Positions 31,452 to 40,903 of a DNA stretch of 58,774 nt are shown here, piece after piece. The notes below the pieces were generated by a model. It made no database searches. It saw only the letters and a list, made by a program, of their open reading frames with translations, and was not told the DNA's origin. The translations under genes were made by a program, and so were the position numbers. The DNA comes from CAYSYY01 sp964576115 [NCBI: uncultured Gemmatimonadota bacterium] (GTDB taxonomy: Bacteria; Blakebacterota; Blakebacteria; Blakebacterales). Position 1 is the stretch's first letter. Every line of letters starts with the position of its first letter. Where the stretch lies: contig CAZNUA010000006.1 of the NCBI GenBank assembly GCA_964576115.1, positions 62,983 to 121,756 of the forward strand. Direction: 5' to 3'.

Positions 31452-33881
31452 TCAGGTTCTGAGCCGGGCGCCGAAATCCGCTTCACATGCTTTAACCACT
31501 TTCTTGTGTAATGTATCTATCTCCTTATCAGACAGTGTATTCTCCTTGTCCCGATAACGCATATTGATCAACACTCCGGTCATCCCTTCCGGGATCTGCT
31601 CCCCGGCGTACTCGTCGAACAAACGGGCACTCTCCACCCGCGGTATGGATTCCAGACGAGCCAGCAGGGTACCGATGCCGACTCCGGCCGGTACGATCAG
31701 CGACAGATCGCGATCGCTGGCCGGGTGGCGCGTCAGACCCTGGTACCGTCGAACGGTCCCGTACAGAGACTCGAGCCGTGCCAGAGGGAAGGCAAAGAAC
31801 CAGACCTCGCCCTCCAGATCGAAGGCCTGGTTCCATTCACGGGCCAGTCGACCAGCCATACCGGCCTCGAACCGGCGGGGTTGTTCCCCGTCTTCATCGG
31901 TACCCGAGACCTCGGGTTTCTCCCATCGCAACCCGACCCCGGTGCCCGGTGCACATCCGGGTACGGTCGCGGGAACGAGTTCGGGGTTCGTAATGTCGAG
32001 AGCCCGCCAGAGAGCCGTCAGCAGACCGCTCAGATCGGCGAAATCGAACCTGGCTTCCGGATCGGGCCAGCGTTCGGCCAGACGGAAACCGGTCAAGGCC
32101 GCCATGACCCATTCCTCTTCGAGCGGTTGCCCCCCGGCCACATTGTGCACCATGCCGATCTCGAACAGGCGGACGTCTTCGGCCTGCCGGCGCTGATTGT
32201 ATCCCACGGTGCGCAGCACGCCGGGTGCCAGATCGCGACGGAGTTCAGACGAATCCTCGCCCAGAGGATTCAGGAGCACAACCGGTTCGGTTTCCGGCCG
32301 CAACGGTGCCGGGGCCCCCTTCTCGAGCCGGGAGTCGGTAACGATTTCCCACAGCCCGAGACCGACCAGGGTGTCGCGCACATGTTCGCGCAGGCGCTGA
32401 AGCCGGGTCGGACCGGACGGGGCACCGCCGCTGATGCGATCATCGCTCCCCACCTGGTCGTATCCGATCACCCGGGCGATTTCCTCGCCCAGGTGAGCCT
32501 CGCCCTCGATATCGGGCCGCCAGGGCGGTACGGTGACCTGCCACCGGTCGTTCTGATCTTCTGTTTGGATTCCAAACCCGAGCCCGGTCAGGATCGAGGT
32601 CATGTCTTCAGGCTCGATCCGCACGCCGAGCAGGGCGTCGATCCACTCGGTGCGCATGACCATGACTCGCCGCTGGTCGAGTCCGGGTGAGACCGCTTCC
32701 ACCACTCCGGGCGCGACGGTTCCGCCCGCCAGTTCGGCCATCAGAGCCGCCGCACGATCGGCGGTGCGAGCCGTCAGGGTCGGATCTGTGCCCCGTTCAA
32801 AGCGGGTGCGGCTGTCGGAGAGAAGACCGAGCCGGCTGCCGCCGATGCGGATCCGGACCGGGTCGAAATGAGCGCTCTCAAGCAGGATATCGGTCGTCCC
32901 GTCATCGACCTGGGATTCCCGTCCCCCCATGATACCGGCCACTGCCAGCGCCCCATCGCCGTCGGTGATCAGCAGGATCTCGGGATCGAGTTTCCGCGTC
33001 TGTTCGTCGAGGGTCATCAGATGCTCCCCGGCCCCGGCCCGACGCACCACGATCCTTCCTCCCCCCACCCGGGCCAGGTCGAAAACGTGCTGGGGCTGCC
33101 CGAACTCGATCATGATCAGGTTGGTGATGTCGACAATGCTGTTGATGGGACGCAGGCCGACACTGCGCAGCCGGCCAGCCAGCCAGGCCGGACTCGTGCC
33201 GACCGTCACACCCCTGATCAGCCGGGCTGAATACCGCGGGCAGTCGTCGAGATCGGCTACTTCGACAGAGATCTCATCGGCCGCCGGCGAACCGCTCTCG
33301 ATCACGTCGTGGTTCCATTCGGCCAGCGGCAGGGAGTAAAGGGCGGCGACTTCGCGGGCCAGGCCGTAAATCGACAGGGCATCGGGGCGATTGGGAGGCA
33401 CATCGATGTCGAGAATGTCATCCTCGAGACCGGCCCAGGCGGCGAATGGCTCACCCAGGGGGGCATCGGGCGGCAGGACCATGATCCCCGCTGCGTCCTC
33501 ACCCGTTTCGAGTTCGGCTTCCGAGCAGATCATCCCGTGGGATTCCTGACCCCTGATCTTGACCCGTTTCAGCTTCATTCCTCCGGGCAGAACACTCCCC
33601 ACCGGGGCAAAGGGAACCCTCTGCCCCGCAGCAACATTGGGAGCCCCGCAGACAACGCGGGTCGGTTCTCCTCCGGTCGTCACGGTACAGAGCGAGAGGG
33701 TATCGGCATCGGGATGGGGCTCAACGCTCAGAACCTCGCCGATGGTGATGCCCTGGTAGGCTTCACCCGGACGCAGGATCTCCTCGACCTCGAGGCCGGC
33801 TACGGTCAGGCGTTCGGCCAGTTGTGAAGCGTCGGCCTCGCAGTCGACGTACTCCCGCAACCAGCTCAGAGGTAATCTCAT
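31452..33881 (-). CDS. pheT: Phenylalanyl-tRNA synthetase beta subunit
   Basis: This 809-residue subunit starts MRLPLSWLREYVDC. It has an EMAP-type tRNA-binding domain (about 40-150, with VVCGAPNVAAGQRVPFAPVG), the B3/B4 editing domain, B5, a catalytic-like core and a C-terminal ferredoxin-like anticodon-binding domain (from YQGLTRHPASDRDLSLIVP). The frame is open 39 codons upstream, but that part lies within pheS. The ATG at 33881, one base after the pheS stop, gives the universal N-terminus. It forms an alpha2-beta2 enzyme with PheS. Confidence 0.98.
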   Translation of the reverse strand: MRLPLSWLREYVDCEADASQLAERLTVAGLEVEEILRPGEAYQGITIGEVLSVEPHPDADTLSLCTVTTGGEPTRVVCGAPNVAAGQRVPFAPVGSVLPGGMKLKRVKIRGQESHGMICSEAELETGEDAAGIMVLPPDAPLGEPFAAWAGLEDDILDIDVPPNRPDALSIYGLAREVAALYSLPLAEWNHDVIESGSPAADEISVEVADLDDCPRYSARLIRGVTVGTSPAWLAGRLRSVGLRPINSIVDITNLIMIEFGQPQHVFDLARVGGGRIVVRRAGAGEHLMTLDEQTRKLDPEILLITDGDGALAVAGIMGGRESQVDDGTTDILLESAHFDPVRIRIGGSRLGLLSDSRTRFERGTDPTLTARTADRAAALMAELAGGTVAPGVVEAVSPGLDQRRVMVMRTEWIDALLGVRIEPEDMTSILTGLGFGIQTEDQNDRWQVTVPPWRPDIEGEAHLGEEIARVIGYDQVGSDDRISGGAPSGPTRLQRLREHVRDTLVGLGLWEIVTDSRLEKGAPAPLRPETEPVVLLNPLGEDSSELRRDLAPGVLRTVGYNQRRQAEDVRLFEIGMVHNVAGGQPLEEEWVMAALTGFRLAERWPDPEARFDFADLSGLLTALWRALDITNPELVPATVPGCAPGTGVGLRWEKPEVSGTDEDGEQPRRFEAGMAGRLAREWNQAFDLEGEVWFFAFPLARLESLYGTVRRYQGLTRHPASDRDLSLIVPAGVGIGTLLARLESIPRVESARLFDEYAGEQIPEGMTGVLINMRYRDKENTLSDKEIDTLHKKVVKACEADFGARLRT

Positions 33882-33882
33882 C

Positions 33883-34902
33883 TCACAGCTGCTCCAGGAA
33901 TCGGAGATTGTTCTCGTAATACAGACGGATGTCCTCGACCCCCTGACGTAAAATCGCGATCCTCTCCACTCCCATGCCGAAGGCATAACCGGAGACATTT
34001 TCGGGATCGTAACCGACGAAACCGTACAGATCGGGATTGACCATGCCCGCCCCGAGGATCTCGAGCCAGCCGGTTCCCTTGCACATCCGACACCCCCCGC
34101 CCCCGCATCCGACGCATTGGATGTCGAGTTCCGCGCTCGGTTCGGTAAAGGGAAAGTAGGAGGGCCGGAATCTGGTCGGCACGTCGGCCCCGAAGATCCG
34201 GTGGGCGAAGGTGTCGAGCACGCCCCGCAGCATCGCCAGGCTCACCCCCTGGTCCACATAGAGGCCCTCGACCTGGTAGAAGACCGGACTGTGGGTGGCA
34301 TCGGGCGTGTCGGTCCGGTAGCAGCGTCCGGGCACGATGATCCGCACCGGCGGATCGCACTGCTCCATGGTCCGGATCTGGACCGGGCTGGTATGCGTGC
34401 GCAGCACCATGCCGCGGGGAACCTTGGTGTAAAAGGTATCCCACATGCCCCGGGCGGGATGGTGAGGCGGCATGTTCAGGGCTTCGAAATTGTAGTAGTC
34501 GCTCTCGACCTCTGGGCCTTCGACGACATCGAAGCCCATTTCGCGAAAGACCGCCACGATTTCGCGCAGGGTTCGGGTAATCGGGTGCATACGGCCGACA
34601 AAGGGTGTGCGACCCGGGTGGGTCAGATCGAATTCCTGTTCTTCATCCCCCGAAGTTCCGGCCAGAGCGAGGCGGCGCTCTTCGAGCAGGGCGGCGAGCT
34701 CGCTCTTGATCTGATTCAGCATCCGTCCTGCGACCGGACGTTCGGCTTCGGGCAGGTCGGGGATCGTCCTCATCAAACCGGGGATACGCCCCTTCCGGCC
34801 GAGCCAGGTGATACGGGCCGCCTCGAGCTCGTCGGTGTCGGCTGCAGATGCCAGCTCCCAACGGGCCTGGTCGAGCAGAGCCTCGTATTCGGTCCTACTC
34901 AC
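33883..34902 (-). CDS. pheS: Phenylalanyl-tRNA synthetase alpha subunit
   Basis: This 339-residue catalytic subunit has an N-terminal coiled coil, then class II motifs: GRMHPITRTLREIVAVFREMGF, HTSPVQIRTM, the phenylalanine-pocket region FHQ-like YQVEGLYVD and the C-terminal VGYDPENVSGYAFGMGVERIA (motif 3). CVGCGGGGCRMCKGTGW, a cysteine-rich insert typical of many PheS proteins, is present. The start is GTG at 34902, preceded by GAGAG. A strong hairpin lies 26 bp upstream between rplT and this gene and may set its expression apart from the ribosomal genes. Confidence 0.98.
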   Translation of the reverse strand: MSRTEYEALLDQARWELASAADTDELEAARITWLGRKGRIPGLMRTIPDLPEAERPVAGRMLNQIKSELAALLEERRLALAGTSGDEEQEFDLTHPGRTPFVGRMHPITRTLREIVAVFREMGFDVVEGPEVESDYYNFEALNMPPHHPARGMWDTFYTKVPRGMVLRTHTSPVQIRTMEQCDPPVRIIVPGRCYRTDTPDATHSPVFYQVEGLYVDQGVSLAMLRGVLDTFAHRIFGADVPTRFRPSYFPFTEPSAELDIQCVGCGGGGCRMCKGTGWLEILGAGMVNPDLYGFVGYDPENVSGYAFGMGVERIAILRQGVEDIRLYYENNLRFLEQL

Positions 34903-34927
34903 GACATCTCTCTTCCTTCTGGAGCAG

Positions 34928-34959
34928 AAACGGCCGGCACCCTCGGGTACCGGCCGTTT
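34928..34959 (-). terminator. Strong hairpin between rplT and pheS (terminator or attenuator)
   Basis: Two 15-base arms (AAACGGCCGGTACCC and GGGTGCCGGCCGTTT on the transcribed strand) form a near-perfect stem with a 2-base gap and one T-G pair. The tail after it is only TTT then CTGC, so termination may be partial. It probably separates ribosomal-protein from tRNA-synthetase transcription. Confidence 0.65.
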
Positions 34960-34995
34960 CCTTCAGGCGTACAAGGGTGACTCTTCACGGACAGT

Positions 34996-35352
34996 CTACT
35001 TCTTCTCTCCCTGGACTGTCTCGACGATCTGCCCGAAAGCTTCATCATCCCTGACGGCAAGGTCGGCCAGTACCTTGCGGTTCAGCTCCACTCCCGATTC
35101 GTTCAGGGCATGCATGAACTGGCTGTAGCTCAAGCCGTGACGGCGTGAGGCGGCATTGATCCGGGTGATCCAGAGCCGCCGGAAGTCGCGCTTGCGGCGG
35201 CGCCGGTCGCGGTAGGCATACTGGTACCCGCGCTCGACTGCTTCGCGAGCGGTGCGGTAGAGGCGGCGCCGACCGCCGACATATCCCTTGGACTGCTTCA
35301 GATATTTCTTCCGTCGCTGCCGGCTGGCTGGACTTCCGGTTACACGGGGCAT
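34996..35352 (-). CDS. rplT: 50S ribosomal protein L20
   Basis: This is a 118-residue protein with the L20 pattern: [60 protein letters not shown] and [19 protein letters not shown]20 binds 23S rRNA early in assembly and in several bacteria represses the infC-rpmI-rplT operon. No obvious L20-binding leader could be identified here. It lies 32 bp after rpmI in the standard infC-rpmI-rplT order. Confidence 0.99.
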   Translation of the reverse strand: MPRVTGSPASRQRRKKYLKQSKGYVGGRRRLYRTAREAVERGYQYAYRDRRRRKRDFRRLWITRINAASRRHGLSYSQFMHALNESGVELNRKVLADLAVRDDEAFGQIVETVQGEKK

Positions 35353-35384
35353 GTTCTTCTTCCTTCGCTATCTCTGATCCACGA

Positions 35385-35579
35385 TCACCGGCTCAGCATC
35401 CGGTCGATCTTCCTGCGGTCGGCGGTGTCCACGAGTGTGCCCTGGCGTAAGCGTCGCTTCCGTTTGGGGCTCTTCTTACCCAGGATGTGACTGGCGTACG
35501 CCTTGCGCCGTCGGATCTTACCCGTGCCCGTCTTGCGGAAACGCTTCATGGCGGCGCGATTGCTCTTCATCTTCGGCAT
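35385..35579 (-). CDS. rpmI: 50S ribosomal protein L35
   Basis: This is a 64-residue, very basic protein starting [20 protein letters not shown] and ending [16 protein letters not shown], the usual L35 layout. A longer open frame reaches 35699 but overlaps the end of infC and adds a non-conserved basic stretch, so I use the ATG at 35579. It sits between infC (67 bp upstream) and rplT. Confidence 0.98.
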   Translation of the reverse strand: MPKMKSNRAAMKRFRKTGTGKIRRRKAYASHILGKKSPKRKRRLRQGTLVDTADRRKIDRMLSR

Positions 35580-35646
35580 GCTCTGTCCTCTGTCTGCCCT
35601 GTACCCGATCGAGCCGGGTTCGATACGTCCCGATCGCGTTCTGCGA

Positions 35647-36236
<590 letters not shown>

Positions 36237-36240
<4 letters not shown>

Positions 36241-38189
36241 GGGCTGTTGTATCCCTCCTCCTTGACGATGGTGAGAAAGTCATCCAGGGGCATCTGTCCC
36301 AGATCGCCTTCCTTGCGTCGACGGACGCTGACGGTTCGGGCTCCGGATTCCTTCTCGCCGACGACCAGCATGAGAGGTACCCGGCCGGTCTCACCGTCAC
36401 GGATCTTGTAGCCCACTTTCTCGTCCCGGTCGTCGACATCGCACCTGAGACCTTCAGCCCCCAGCCGCTCGGAGACTTCGTGGGCGTACCTACGGTACGA
36501 CTCTGAGACCGGAATGACAACCACCTGTCGCGGTGCGAGCCAGAGCGGAAAATCGCCGGCGTAGTGCTCGATCAGAATGGCGATGAAACGCTCGATCGAT
36601 CCGAAGATCGCCCGGTGGATCATGACCGGACGATGGCGGGCACCGTCGGCGCCCACGTACTCCAGCTCGAAACGTTCCGGCATCGAGTAATCGACCTGCA
36701 CCGTCCCGAGCTGCCAGGAACGTCCCAGACTGTCGTGAAAGTGAAAATCGATCTTGGGACCGTAGAAAGCGCCGTCCCCTTCGTTGACGAGGTAATCGAG
36801 TTCGAGATGCTTCAAAGCGGCGTGCAGGTCGGCCTCGGCCCGATCCCACATTTCGACTGTCCCGACGAATTTCTCGGGGCGGGTCGAGAGTTCGATGTGG
36901 TAATCGCTGAAACCGAAATCGGCGTACACCTCCCGCACCATCGAGACGGTGTCGATGACCTGCTCGCGCAGCTGCTCCGGGGTACAGTAGAGATGGGCGT
37001 CATCCTGGGTGAAGAAACGCACCCGGGTCAGGCCGTGCAGCACTCCGGAGAGTTCGTGGCGGTGCACGATCCCCATCTCGGCCACTTTCAGCGGCAGATC
37101 GCGGTAACTGCGCAGGTCGGAGGCATACACCAGGCAGGCTCCGGGGCAGTTCATCGGTTTGACCGCGAAGGACGCCTCGTCGATTTCGGTGAAATACATG
37201 TTCTTGCGATAATGCTCCCAGTGTCCGCTCCGGCGCCACAACTCGGCGTTGAGAATCAGAGGGGTGAAGATCTCGGCATAGTCCCGCTCGGCGAGCTTGC
37301 GCCGCATGTAACTGGTGACGGCGTTGAAAAGGATCATCCCGCGGGGGTGCCAGAAGGGCATCCCCGGCGCTTCTTCGTGGAAACTGAACAGATCCATCTC
37401 CCGGCCGATACGCCGGTGATCGCGCTTTTTCGCCTCTTCGATCCGGAAAAGATGCTCGTCGAGCTGAGCCTGCTTCGGAAAAGCTATTCCATAGAGGCGG
37501 GTGAGCTGCTCGTTGGCCTGATCGCCCCGCCAGTAGGCCCCGGCCAGACGCAGGATCTTGACAGCCTTCAGGTACCCGGTCGAGGGCACATGCGGTCCCC
37601 GACATAGATCGGTGAAATCTCCCTGCCGGTAGAGGGTGACGGCATCATCACCCTCCAGACCGACCTCTTCGTCGGACTGGAGATCTTCCAGGATGCGGAC
37701 CTTGTACCCCTCGCCCTGATCGGCGAAATGAGTCCGGGCCTCGTCGATATTCATTACCAGCCGCTCGACCGGCAGATTCTCGGAGACGATCCGGGCCATC
37801 TCGGCCTCGATCCGCTCGAAATCGTCGCTCGAGACCGTCTCGCCGAAATCGATATCGTAATAAAAACCGTCCTCGACCGCCGGGCCGATGGCCAGCTGAG
37901 CCCGGGGCCACAAGCGCTTGACCGCGTGAGCCAGCAGGTGCGCCCCCGAGTGCCAGAAGACATCCCGGCCGGCCTCGGATTCGAAGGTATGGATGCGGAA
38001 CTGCCCGCTCTCGGCCAGGGGCGCACCCAGATCGAGCATCCGACCGTCCAGCTCGGCCGCCACCGCGGCCCGGGCCAGACCCGCACCGATCGATTCGGCC
38101 ACTTCCCGGGCGGTGGTGCCGGCAGTTACTTCCCGCTGACTGCCGTCGGGCAGAGAGAGAGAAATCTGATGTTGCTTCGGCTCGCTCAT
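36237..38189 (-). CDS. thrS: Threonyl-tRNA synthetase
   Basis: This 650-residue enzyme has a TGS domain (about 1-65), an editing domain with HSGAHLLAHAVKRLW (80-94) and YCRG-like DLCRGPHVPSTG, a class II core with MNCPGACLVYASDLRSYRDL, RFFTQDDAHLYC and the zinc ligands of this region, and a C-terminal anticodon-binding domain (APRQVVVIPVSESY onward). Both editing and synthetic sites look intact. It starts 90 bp after tRNA-Val and overlaps infC by 4 bp, the classic thrS-infC-rpmI-rplT order. No T-box-like leader is seen in the short upstream region. Confidence 0.99.
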
Positions 38190-38278
38190 GGGTCTCGGAT
38201 TCCGTCTGTGTCAGCGCTCCGCGGCGGGATTGCGAACAGCGAAACGGGGCGCGCGTCTCCGCAGCCATACAGCATGTC

Positions 38279-38356
38279 TGGTGGGCGATACTGGAGTTGA
38301 ACCAGTGACCTCCACGATGTCAACGTGGCGCTCTAACCAGGCTGAGCTAATCGCCC
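38279..38356 (-). tRNA. tRNA-Val (anticodon GAC)
   Basis: The acceptor GGGCGAT pairs with ATCGCCC. The D-arm is GCTC/GAGC, the anticodon stem CCACG/CGTGG holds loop TTGACAT with anticodon GAC reading GTC, and the T-arm is ACTGG-TTCAACT-CCAGT. The discriminator is A and the CCA end is encoded (38281-38279). It lies 90 bp upstream of thrS on the same strand and may be co-transcribed with it. Confidence 0.97.
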
Positions 38357-38384
38357 AAAATCCCCTGAATCGTTGGAACTACGC

Positions 38385-38413
38385 AAGCTACGGGAAGCCA
38401 TGGTCGGTGTCAA
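38385..38413 (-). promoter_or_regulatory. Promoter for tRNA-Val
   Basis: A perfect TTGACA (38413-38408) is followed by a 17-bp spacer and TAGCTT (38390-38385). The expected start is about 22 bases before the tRNA. TTG-N20-TAnnTT also agrees with the Bacteroidetes-type pattern, which hints at the sigma factor used. Confidence 0.65.
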
Positions 38414-38499
38414 TATGCAAGGCGGGACGGATTTTCCACGCCTCTGCCGGCCGGAATGCATCGGTGTTCGAATACCAGTGTGATTGCTCAGCGGTGTAC

Positions 38500-39969
38500 T
38501 CAGAGCGCAGCGGCCAGCAGTGCGGCCGTGACGGCTCCGCAGAGCCCGGCGACGGCATTGACCCCGTCGTTATCGAGCCACGACAGGCCGGCGACCCGCT
38601 CTCCGACGGCCTTACCGCAGTGCTCGCGGCGCTCGGTTATTTTCCCGCACACCCGGCAGCGCCAACGCCCCTGCCAGAGGGCTCCCATGAGGCTGTCGGC
38701 GAACATCCCCACCACTCCGCCCACGGCGGCGGCCGCAAACAGCTGTAGTCCTCCCCCGTCCGAAGCCGTTGAGAGAACGACCCCCACCCCGGCAATCACG
38801 GCCGAGCCGAGAGCGCCGGCGATCGTGCCATTCAGCGTCACTCCCCCCGAAGTGCCGGCCGGCACGCGGCTGAAATCTGTCACCAGACGAGCCTCGGCAC
38901 GAAGAGTCGTACCGATTTCTGTGGCCCAGGTGTCGGCCGCCGCGGTTGCAACCGCGCCCAGAAAAGCGGGCCAGCTCAGGTAGAGCGGCAAGCCGAGACG
39001 GTCGAGCACGAAGAGGAGGAGCGCCACCCCGCCATTGGCGCCCACCTGGACCAGATCGCGCCGACCCCCCTTCTGTTCCAGAGCCGGCCGTTCGGTGCGG
39101 ATCCTCTCGGTCATCAGCGTGAGGAAACTCGAGAGCACGAAAAAAGTCAGCAGCGGTGTAACCCACGGCCAGCCTCCGCCGCTGAAGAGCCAGACCGCAA
39201 TCAGGAAGGCTCCCGCCGCCCCGTCGTGACGCAGGGCGCGCAACTTGACGGCGGCCAGCGCGAAAAGAACGGCGGCCCCCTCGACCAGCAGGATCAGCCC
39301 CGGCTGACCGGGTACGCCGTCTATGAGCAGGAGTGTGAAAGCGACCGCCAGGGGCAGGGTCAGGTTGTCGGTGCCGCGGCGCGAAAGGGCCTCGGTCACG
39401 GCTCCGACCGAGGCGCAGGCCAGACCGATCAAGAGTCCCTCGGTGATGCTTCCCCGTCCGAACGCCTCCCACCCCAGGGTGACGGTCAGGCCGGTCACGG
39501 CAAAGACCGCCAGCGAACCATCCCAGCTCTTGCCGGAAAAACCTTCGGGCAGGGGCAGGACGTACCGCCTCTCGCCCAGGATCACACCGGCGGCGTCGGC
39601 GAAAGCCATGACCAGAAGAGGAATGGTCACGAGCCAGGGAGTCGACCAGGCGGTGAGATAGAGAATGAGTGTCGCCAGCGCGAACCATGAGGTGCCGTAC
39701 GAATCGGGGCGGGCGGCATGAATCGCCGGCAGCCATCCCTGCCACCGGCACACGGTCAAACAGACGAGAGCGGCTGCGGCCAATCCCACCGGCCACCAGC
39801 GGGCGGAGAAGATGAGCGGTGCCAGAGCCACCAGGGCGCCGCTGCCCACGTGTACGGTCAGCCGGGTCAGCCGGCCGGGTATCTCGAGCCAGCGACGACC
39901 GAGTTCGGCACCAGCGACAAGCAGGACGATGAAGGCCCCGCACATCAGAGTAATGAGCGGATCACTCAC
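38500..39969 (-). CDS. Fused polyprenol/phytol kinase-like and DUF92 (VTE6-like) membrane protein
   Basis: This 489-residue integral membrane protein joins two domains. Residues about 1-220 resemble the CTP-dependent kinase/CdsA-like family (SEC59, VTE5): LTVHVGSGALVALAPL, AFADAAGVILGERR (122-135), FSGKSWDGSLAVF (144-156) and EALSRRGTDNLTLPL. Residues about 240-489 match DUF92/TMEM19/VTE6: KLRALRHDGAAGAF, VQVGANGGVALL, AAADTWATEIGTTL, TSGGVTLNGTIAGA and WLDNDGVNAVAGL. In plants VTE5 phosphorylates phytol and VTE6 phosphorylates phytyl-phosphate. The fusion therefore suggests two-step salvage of an isoprenol to its diphosphate; substrate and activity are inference. A short cysteine pair (CRVCGKITERREHC) sits in the second domain. 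The start is GTG. Confidence 0.88.
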   Translation of the reverse strand: MSDPLITLMCGAFIVLLVAGAELGRRWLEIPGRLTRLTVHVGSGALVALAPLIFSARWWPVGLAAAALVCLTVCRWQGWLPAIHAARPDSYGTSWFALATLILYLTAWSTPWLVTIPLLVMAFADAAGVILGERRYVLPLPEGFSGKSWDGSLAVFAVTGLTVTLGWEAFGRGSITEGLLIGLACASVGAVTEALSRRGTDNLTLPLAVAFTLLLIDGVPGQPGLILLVEGAAVLFALAAVKLRALRHDGAAGAFLIAVWLFSGGGWPWVTPLLTFFVLSSFLTLMTERIRTERPALEQKGGRRDLVQVGANGGVALLLFVLDRLGLPLYLSWPAFLGAVATAAADTWATEIGTTLRAEARLVTDFSRVPAGTSGGVTLNGTIAGALGSAVIAGVGVVLSTASDGGGLQLFAAAAVGGVVGMFADSLMGALWQGRWRCRVCGKITERREHCGKAVGERVAGLSWLDNDGVNAVAGLCGAVTAALLAAAL

Positions 39970-40004
39970 AGGCGGGCATTCTCTGGACGCGAGTCATGCA
40001 ACCG

Positions 40005-40033
40005 GGTTTATTGGACCTGATAGAGTCTGTCAA
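40005..40033 (-). promoter_or_regulatory. Candidate promoter for the kinase-fusion gene
   Basis: TTGACA (40033-40028) is followed, after 17 bp, by TAAACC (40010-40005) on the minus strand. The expected start leaves a leader of about 30 bases before the GTG at 39969. The -35 is perfect, the -10 mediocre. Confidence 0.5.
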
Positions 40034-40054
40034 CCCTGCTGCTCCTTTCGTGCG

Positions 40055-40903
40055 ATGCCGATCGATCCAGACACGCTTCCAGACGATCCTCTCCGCCGCC
40101 TCGAAGCGGTCATGCGCACCCTGCTCGGTCCCAAGGGGTGTCCGTGGGATAAAGAACAGGATCACCGAAGCCTGCGCACCACCCTTCTCGAAGAGACCTA
40201 CGAAGTTCTGCAGGTTATCGACGCCCCCGGGCCGATCGAAGACCACCGCCTGGCCGAGGAGCTCGGCGATCTGCTCCTGCAGATCGTCTTCCACGCCGCT
40301 CTGGCCGACGAACGCGGCGCTTTCAGCCTCGATGACCTCGCCCTGACCGTCACAGACAAATTGATCAGGCGGCATCCGCATGTGTTCGGCTCAACCGAAG
40401 TCGCCGACACCTCCGAAGTGCTGGAGAACTGGGAGCGGATCAAGAAAGACGAGGGCAAGACAAGCTCCCTCGACGGTCTGCCCCCCGCCCTGCCCGCCCT
40501 CCTGCGGGCTTCGACTCTGCTGGCCAGGGCCGTACGGACCGGATTCGCCTGGCCCGATGACGAGGGTGCGATCGCGAAAATCGAGGAAGAGAAGAAGGAA
40601 TTCGTGGCTGCGCTCCGGAGTCGCGACAGGGCCGACATCGATCACGAATTCGGAGATCTGGTGTTCGCCCTCATTACCGCCGCCGCCGTGCACGGGACCG
40701 AACCAGAAGCGGCCGTGCGCGAAGCTGCAGACCGCTTCGAAACCCGTTTCAGGCGACTCGAGACGATCATCGCTTCGCGGGGGGAAGAGCTGTCGGCGAT
40801 GACCCCCGAAGAGCTGCTCTCGGCCTGGGATCAAACCCGCGAACCGGGTGCAGCTCAACTCCCGTCCGGACCGTCCGTTTCACAAGACTCCGACCGATCC
40901 TGA
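40055..40903 (+). CDS. mazG: Nucleoside triphosphate pyrophosphohydrolase MazG
   Basis: This is a 282-residue protein with two MazG repeats. The first has GCPWDKEQDHRSLRTTLLEE with the metal-binding EExxE...ExxD pattern (LLEETYEVL and RLAEELGDLLLQI). The second begins ALPALLRASTLLARAV and has EEEKKEFVAAL and DIDHEFGDLVFAL. MazG hydrolyses (d)NTPs to monophosphates and lowers ppGpp in E. coli. The frame is open upstream to 39812; the ATG at 40055 fits the family N-terminus although its ribosome site is weak. The last 49 bp overlap the converging acyltransferase gene. Confidence 0.95.
   Translation: MPIDPDTLPDDPLRRLEAVMRTLLGPKGCPWDKEQDHRSLRTTLLEETYEVLQVIDAPGPIEDHRLAEELGDLLLQIVFHAALADERGAFSLDDLALTVTDKLIRRHPHVFGSTEVADTSEVLENWERIKKDEGKTSSLDGLPPALPALLRASTLLARAVRTGFAWPDDEGAIAKIEEEKKEFVAALRSRDRADIDHEFGDLVFALITAAAVHGTEPEAAVREAADRFETRFRRLETIIASRGEELSAMTPEELLSAWDQTREPGAAQLPSGPSVSQDSDRS

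Noticed and set aside
38190-38278. T-box or other leader regulating thrS
   Set aside because: The 90-bp gap has no specifier stem, T-box sequence or terminator; tRNA-Val lies directly upstream.
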